Assembly (NCBI GenBank): GCA_009776905.1
Contig: WRMX01000114.1
Coordinates: 1-9,686, forward strand
Direction of reading: 5' to 3'
DNA from: Oscillospiraceae bacterium
GTDB lineage: Bacteria > Bacillota > Clostridia > Oscillospirales > Oscillospiraceae
Length of the DNA stretch: 9,686 nucleotides
Shown: piece by piece, positions 5,840 to 9,686 of the stretch
How positions within the stretch are numbered: the stretch's first letter is position 1
How the letters are laid out: every line of letters begins with the position of its first letter
The notes under the pieces: model-generated
The model's database searches: none
What the model was told of the DNA's origin: nothing
The model's input: the letters and a program-made list of their open reading frames with translations, nothing else
Made by a program: the position numbers and the translations under genes

Positions 5840-7384
5840 TTGAGTTTTGCTGAGTATCTAAATGGGCTTCGCGGCAAGAGCGTGGCGGTCGTGGGGGCGG
5901 GAATAAGCAACGGGCCGCTTATAGCCGCGCTTTTGGCAGCGGGGATCGAAACCACAATATGCGACAAACGGCAGCGCGCCGATTTTGGCAGCGCGGCCGA
6001 TAATTATGAGGGGCGTGGTGCGAAACTGCGGCTCGGGGACGATTATCTCGATGATTTACATGCCGATGTAATATTCCGCACGCCCGGCCTCATGCCTACG
6101 CATCCCGCGCTTGTCGGGGAGGTCGCGCGGGGCGCCGTGCTCACAAGCGAAATGGAAGTTTTTCTGGATGTTTGTCCTTGCAAAACCATTGCAGTGACGG
6201 GCAGCGACGGGAAGACGACCACTACCACGATCATTGCTGAGATTCTAAAAAGAGAAGGTCTCACCGTGCATGTCGGCGGAAATATCGGGACTCCGTTGCT
6301 ATGCGGCGCGGACGATATGGACAATGGCGATGTGGCTGTCCTGGAGCTTTCGTCTTTCCAACTCATAACGATGAAAAAGAGCCCCAACATAGCCGTCGTT
6401 ACGAATATCACGCCGAACCATCTCGACATCCACAGCGGCATGGAGGAATACATAGCTGCGAAACGTAATATATTTATCCACCAGAAAAGCGCTGGCAGGG
6501 CGGGCAGAGCCGGATGGCCGGATAGCGTCGACGTTGCGGCCAACGCGGGTGAAGCGGGCAGCGCGGGCAAGGCGGACAACGCAGCGGTGGGGGCTGCTAG
6601 TGCGGGAAGCATCGACGTGGCGCGCAGCGTGAGAAGGCCGGACATGGCAGATATTGCGGACAGGGCAGTGTTCAACCTCGACAATGAGGCACCCCGCAGA
6701 TTTGCGGCCGATGCGAAATCGGAGGTGCTTTTCTTCAGCCGCAGCGAGAGGGTGGAAAATGGCGTGTATCTCGATGGTGCGGATATCGTCGCAGCATACG
6801 ATGGTTATACGGAGAGTATAATGAAAGCGGACAGCATCTTGCTGCCCGGAGCGCATAATGTGGACAATTATATGGCGGCATTCGCGGCTGTACGAGGCTT
6901 GGCAAGCATTGATGCCATGCGTGAGACTGCTGAACAGTTTCAAGGCGTCCGGCACCGCATCGAACTGGTCAGGGAGCTGCGCGGAGTCAGGTATTACAAC
7001 GATTCTATCGCATCGAGTCCGACGCGCACTATTGCCGGGCTACGAGCGTTTGATAAAAAAGTCATACTTATTGCGGGGGGAAAGGACAAGGGCGTCGGCT
7101 TTGACGAGCTGGGCGAAGAGATTGCGGAGCGCGTGAAGCTGCTCGTTCTGGTCGGGCTTACTGCGGATAGGATTCGCGAGGCGGTTTTGCGGGCACGCGG
7201 CTATTCGGGGGAGCCCGAGATTATTATTTACGACGACTTTGGCGATGCCGTACGCTCTGCTGCGAGCGCGGCAGTCAGCGGAGATGTCGTGCTGCTGTCA
7301 CCGGCGTGCACGTCATTTGACAGGTTTAGGAATTTTGAGGAACGCGGCGATGTGTTCAGGGAGATTGTGATGGGGTTGAGATGA
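5840..7384 (+). CDS. murD: UDP-N-acetylmuramoylalanine-D-glutamate ligase with a long repeat insertion
   Basis: A 514-residue cytoplasmic ligase that adds D-glutamate to UDP-MurNAc-L-Ala using ATP in peptidoglycan precursor synthesis. Seen in order: N-terminal nucleotide-binding GAGISN; ATP P-loop GSDGKTTTT (residues 121-129); ELSSFQL (169-175); TNITPNHLDIH (from 188); the AAKRNIF segment whose K208 corresponds to the carbamylated lysine of E. coli MurD; FNLDNE (278-283); YNDSIASSPTRT; and LSPACTSFDRFRNFEERGD near the C terminus. Family members are usually about 450 residues. The excess of about 56 residues lies between HQKS and AVFNLD (about 218-277) and is built from degenerate 9-bp units. 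All catalytic motifs are intact on both sides, so the enzyme is probably functional. The start is taken as TTG 5840, not GTG 5831, because of the SD. ftsW and murG, frequent partners, are not adjacent. Confidence 0.96.
   Translation: MSFAEYLNGLRGKSVAVVGAGISNGPLIAALLAAGIETTICDKRQRADFGSAADNYEGRGAKLRLGDDYLDDLHADVIFRTPGLMPTHPALVGEVARGAVLTSEMEVFLDVCPCKTIAVTGSDGKTTTTTIIAEILKREGLTVHVGGNIGTPLLCGADDMDNGDVAVLELSSFQLITMKKSPNIAVVTNITPNHLDIHSGMEEYIAAKRNIFIHQKSAGRAGRAGWPDSVDVAANAGEAGSAGKADNAAVGAASAGSIDVARSVRRPDMADIADRAVFNLDNEAPRRFAADAKSEVLFFSRSERVENGVYLDGADIVAAYDGYTESIMKADSILLPGAHNVDNYMAAFAAVRGLASIDAMRETAEQFQGVRHRIELVRELRGVRYYNDSIASSPTRTIAGLRAFDKKVILIAGGKDKGVGFDELGEEIAERVKLLVLVGLTADRIREAVLRARGYSGEPEIIIYDDFGDAVRSAASAAVSGDVVLLSPACTSFDRFRNFEERGDVFREIVMGLR
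6491..6670 (+). repeat. Degenerate 9-bp periodic tract (A-G-x type) inserted in murD
   Basis: This 180-bp stretch divides into twenty in-frame 9-bp triplets of codons, clearest as GCTGGCAGG, GCGGGCAGA, GCCGGATGG (AGR, AGR, AGW, 6491-6517) and GCGGGTGAA, GCGGGCAGC, GCGGGCAAG, GCGGACAAC (AGE, AGS, AGK, ADN, 6545-6580). A 15-bp segment at 6524 (SVDVA) recurs at 6608 (SIDVA) with two mismatches, which hints at a larger duplication. The repeat is much more diverged than the tract at 2157-2237, and the last third keeps only a loose x-A-x rhythm. It falls between two conserved MurD blocks that are only a few residues apart in ordinary family members. Confidence 0.7.
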
Positions 7385-7492
7385 ACCGAATGACGCGCCT
7401 GTGGGCACTCTGCGAACTGAAACGGGCGAATTGGAACGGTGCCGCATGTTAGGGAGCGGAGCCTCACGTTATGAAAGGAATGATTTGTATTG

Positions 7493-8530
7493 ATGAATAT
7501 CGCGGAAGTTTTAATGGAACTGTGTTCGCTGAACGGACCCTCAGGTTTTGAGGGACCGGTGGCTGCGCGCGTAAGGGAAATGCTTGGGGAATTCATGGAT
7601 GAAACGTGGATAGACACGATGGGAAATGTGATAGGCGTGCGGCGATGCGGGATTCCGAATGCCCGCAAGCTGCTTTTGGATGCCCATATTGATGAAATCG
7701 GGCTTGTCGTTACGGGGGCGGAGGAAGGCTTTTTGAGGTTTGCTTCGATAGGCGGGCTCGACGTGAGGATGCTACCTGCATCGGGAGTGGAAATCCTCAC
7801 GGACCCGCCTCGATATGGCGTGATCGCTACTTTGCCGCCGCATGTGCTGAAAAAAGAAGATACTGCGGGCGTCATGGGGATCGAAGACCTGTTCATTGAC
7901 GTAGGATTGACGCAGGAGGAAGCGGAGGCCGCCGTGCCTCTTGGGACTCCGGGCGTGCTGTCGTGCGGCGTTCGTTCTATCGACGAGCAAATGATGGTAG
8001 GAAAGGCGTTCGATGACCGCGCGGGTTTCGTCGCCATACTGCGGGCCGTCGAGCTGCTGGCCTATGTCAAGCTCGATTTCGATCTGTTTGTTATGGCAAG
8101 CGTGCAGGAGGAGGTCGGAGTGCGCGGAGCGGCCCCGGGAGTCTATGCGGTCGCGCCGGATTGGAGCTTTGTGGTGGATGTCGATTTCGCAAAGACTCCT
8201 GACACGAAGCCATTTGAGGTGAGAGCTGCGTTGGGCGGCGGTGTCATCATAAGCAGCGGGCCGAACATGAGCCCCTCCTTGACGAAGCTGGCTATCGAAA
8301 CAGCGAAGCAGATGGAGATCAAGCATCAGCTCAGCGTCGAGCCGGGCGGGAACAGCGGGACGAACGCGCGTGCCATCCAAATTTCACGGGAGGGCGTCGC
8401 GACCGCGCTGCTGGGGATACCGCTCAGGTATATGCACAGCCCGCGCGAGCTTGTTTCACTCGAAGACATTGAGTGTACTGCCAGATTGCTTTGCGAAATG
8501 ACAAAACGAGTAGGGGGCGATACGATATGA
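7493..8530 (+). CDS. M42 family metallopeptidase (first of a tandem pair)
   Basis: A 345-residue cytosolic aminopeptidase of the M42 (TET-type/FrvX/YsdC) family, normally about 340-360 residues; such enzymes form large hollow assemblies that trim peptides with two metal ions per active site. Visible metal and catalytic positions: H65 in DAHIDEIG, the AFDDR pair D174/D175, E206/E207 in QEEVG, D229/D231 in VDVD, and H315 in RYMHSPREL. Substrate specificity cannot be told. The 108 bases after murD hold no recognisable feature apart from a moderate SD, AAAGGA at 7474-7479. TTG 7490 and ATG 7493 are adjacent in-frame starts; ATG is chosen although the SD spacing (13 bases) is long and TTG would fit slightly better. 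The gene ends in an ATGA overlap with the next M42 gene. Confidence 0.93.
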   Translation: MNIAEVLMELCSLNGPSGFEGPVAARVREMLGEFMDETWIDTMGNVIGVRRCGIPNARKLLLDAHIDEIGLVVTGAEEGFLRFASIGGLDVRMLPASGVEILTDPPRYGVIATLPPHVLKKEDTAGVMGIEDLFIDVGLTQEEAEAAVPLGTPGVLSCGVRSIDEQMMVGKAFDDRAGFVAILRAVELLAYVKLDFDLFVMASVQEEVGVRGAAPGVYAVAPDWSFVVDVDFAKTPDTKPFEVRAALGGGVIISSGPNMSPSLTKLAIETAKQMEIKHQLSVEPGGNSGTNARAIQISREGVATALLGIPLRYMHSPRELVSLEDIECTARLLCEMTKRVGGDTI

Positions 8531-9552
8531 TCAATACGTTGAAAAGCCTTTGCGCCTTGAACGGCGTTTCCGGCAACGAGGGAGAGGTGCGCGACTATAT
8601 CATAGGCCGCGCCGAGAAATATACGGATAGTATTACCGTGGATGCGATGGGGAATTTGATAGCGTCGAAAAAAGGCGCCGTGACCCCTGCTAGGAAGGTC
8701 GCGCTTTGCGCGCACATGGACGAGGTCGGCGTGATAATAACCGGATTCACGGACGACGGATTTTTGAAGTTTGCGACGGTCGGGGGCATTGATAGCCGAG
8801 TTATTATCGGGAAGGCTGTGAATATCGGAGGGTCGCGCCTTTTCGGCATGATCGGATGCAAGGCGATGCACCTCGTGAAAGATAAGGAGAAAGATAAGGC
8901 GGCTGAGGTTGATGACCTATTTATTGACATCGGGGCGAAAAGCCGCGAGGATGCCGAGAGCCGTGTATGTTTGGGAGATACAGGCGCGTTCGACGCGGAA
9001 ATCAGGGAGTTTGGCGATGGGTTTATAAAGGCGAAGGCCATCGACGACAGATTCGGTTGTTCAGTGTTGCTGCACCTCCTGGAATCTGATTTGCCGATTG
9101 ATTGCACTTTTGTCTTTACTGTGCAGGAGGAGGTCGGGCTGCGCGGGGCGTACACGGCGTCGTATGGCGCGGCGCCCGACATAGCGCTCATCGTTGAAGG
9201 GACGATAGCCGCTGATTTGCCGTCCGTCTCGGGCAATAAGCGGGTTTGCAAGGTCGGGTGCGGGGCCGTGATCCCATTCATGGACGGCAGCACGATTTAT
9301 GACAGGGAACTATACAATATACTGACCGGCATTGCCGGGGATAATGACATCATGTGGCAGACAAAGACTATGGTTTCGAGCGGGACGGATGCTGCCGCGT
9401 TTCAGCGTTCGAGGGCTGGGGTCAAGACGGCCGGCATCGCGGCTCCCGTGCGGAACTTGCATTCGGCGTCGTGCGTTGCGAAGGTTTCGGACCTTGAAGC
9501 TGTGTTTGATTTGGCGCGTTTGTTTTTGGCAAAGGTTGGAGCGCTGGCGTAG
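8527..9552 (+). CDS. M42 family metallopeptidase (second of a tandem pair)
   Basis: A 341-residue paralogue of the preceding gene, from the same M42 family. Conserved residues are H63 in CAHMDEVG, D173/D174 in KAIDDR, E201/E202 in QEEVGLRGA, E224 in VEGT and H312 in RNLHS. At the fourth metal position it has Glu (VEGTIAADLP) where the upstream paralogue has Asp (VDVDFAKTPD). It carries SSGTDAAA where the first has NSGTNARA. Both variants occur in the family as I recall it, so the two probably differ in specificity or subunit role rather than being redundant. The start is ATG 8527, overlapping the upstream stop by four bases, with AGGGGG (8512-8517) nine bases before it. The frame runs open further upstream to 8473, but that part has no SD and would duplicate coding. 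Translational coupling suggests the two may co-assemble; that is inference. Confidence 0.94.
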   Translation: MINTLKSLCALNGVSGNEGEVRDYIIGRAEKYTDSITVDAMGNLIASKKGAVTPARKVALCAHMDEVGVIITGFTDDGFLKFATVGGIDSRVIIGKAVNIGGSRLFGMIGCKAMHLVKDKEKDKAAEVDDLFIDIGAKSREDAESRVCLGDTGAFDAEIREFGDGFIKAKAIDDRFGCSVLLHLLESDLPIDCTFVFTVQEEVGLRGAYTASYGAAPDIALIVEGTIAADLPSVSGNKRVCKVGCGAVIPFMDGSTIYDRELYNILTGIAGDNDIMWQTKTMVSSGTDAAAFQRSRAGVKTAGIAAPVRNLHSASCVAKVSDLEAVFDLARLFLAKVGALA

Positions 9553-9589
9553 TGCCGGCGGCGCGTCAGGAGCGTTCGCGGTTGAGTGG

Positions 9590-9659
9590 GTGGCGGCAGA
9601 ATGCCGCCGCTACGGAGGGATGACGGGAGAGTGTGGCGGCAGAATGCCGCCGCTACGGA
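9590..9659. repeat. Two palindromic 27-bp direct repeats with 43-bp period
   Basis: An identical 27-bp sequence occurs at 9590-9616 and 9633-9659. Each contains a perfect hairpin, GGCGGCA-GAA-TGCCGCC (9592-9608 and 9635-9651), extendable by a T-G and a G-C pair, followed by GCTACGGA. The 16 bases between them hold GGGATGACGGGAGA, which resembles the end of the 20-bp units found after der and gpsA. The hairpins are stable but have no T-run, so I do not call them terminators. They lie after the last gene, in the 134 non-coding bases that close the window. Confidence 0.85.
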
Positions 9660-9686
9660 AGCGTAATGGGAGACGGGAGGAAGCGG

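Noticed and set aside
6043..6684. A minus-strand open frame with an alanine/leucine/proline-rich repeat opposite murD.
   Set aside because: It is an antisense shadow of the murD insertion and P-loop region. It matches no family, and the sense strand holds intact MurD motifs.
7385..7492. A small gene or RNA in the murD to M42 spacer.
   Set aside because: No open frame with an SD, no convincing stem and no promoter were seen; I find nothing here beyond the M42 SD.
9592..9651. The hairpins after the second M42 gene as transcription terminators.
   Set aside because: Stems are strong, but neither is followed by a T-run on either strand, and the two copies are identical direct repeats, which fits a repeat element better.
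9590..9659. A CRISPR array.
   Set aside because: There are only two copies, the separation is just 16 bp, and the linker resembles the other local repeat; there are no cas genes in the window.

Overview
The window looks like a chromosomal segment from a clostridial member of the Bacillota (Firmicutes). The order DUF512 radical-SAM protein, der, plsY, gpsA, the DUF177-rpmF pair, the strong purine-rich Shine-Dalgarno (SD) sites and a consensus SigA-type promoter all fit Clostridia. The coding is moderately GC-rich and visibly G-rich on the + strand, so this is probably a leading-strand stretch. No strain or genus can be named from the sequence alone.

Layout. Positions 1-174 form a divergent promoter region: six codons of an unidentified minus-strand gene, its promoter, and a consensus promoter for the + strand genes with a palindrome over its -10 box. 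Eight complete + strand genes follow, plus rpmF, which is only 56 codons long: DUF177 protein (175-669), rpmF (752-922), DUF512 radical-SAM protein (1053-2660), der (2683-4005), plsY (4109-4735), gpsA (4732-5766), murD (5840-7384) and two tandem M42 metallopeptidases (7493-8530, 8527-9552). The last 134 bases are non-coding and hold a palindromic direct repeat. I see no tRNA, rRNA, CRISPR array, transposase, phage or toxin-antitoxin gene.

Roles. DUF177/rpmF and Der serve 50S ribosome biogenesis. GpsA makes sn-glycerol-3-phosphate and PlsY acylates it, which starts phospholipid synthesis; their genes overlap by ATGA. MurD adds D-glutamate in peptidoglycan precursor synthesis. The two M42 enzymes probably trim peptides in the cytoplasm and also overlap by ATGA.

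The unusual part is repeat biology rather than a new gene cassette. Two conserved housekeeping proteins, DUF512 and MurD, carry extra low-complexity segments built on a 9-bp in-frame periodicity: nine 9-bp units and five 9-bp units in DUF512, and about twenty degenerate units in MurD. These sit where homologues have short loops. GpsA also has a low-complexity C-terminal tail. Between genes there is a GC-rich 20-bp unit ending in a GAATGAC-like motif (after der and after gpsA) and a palindromic repeat with a 43-bp period (after the second peptidase). I saw no defence or biosynthetic system and do not claim one.
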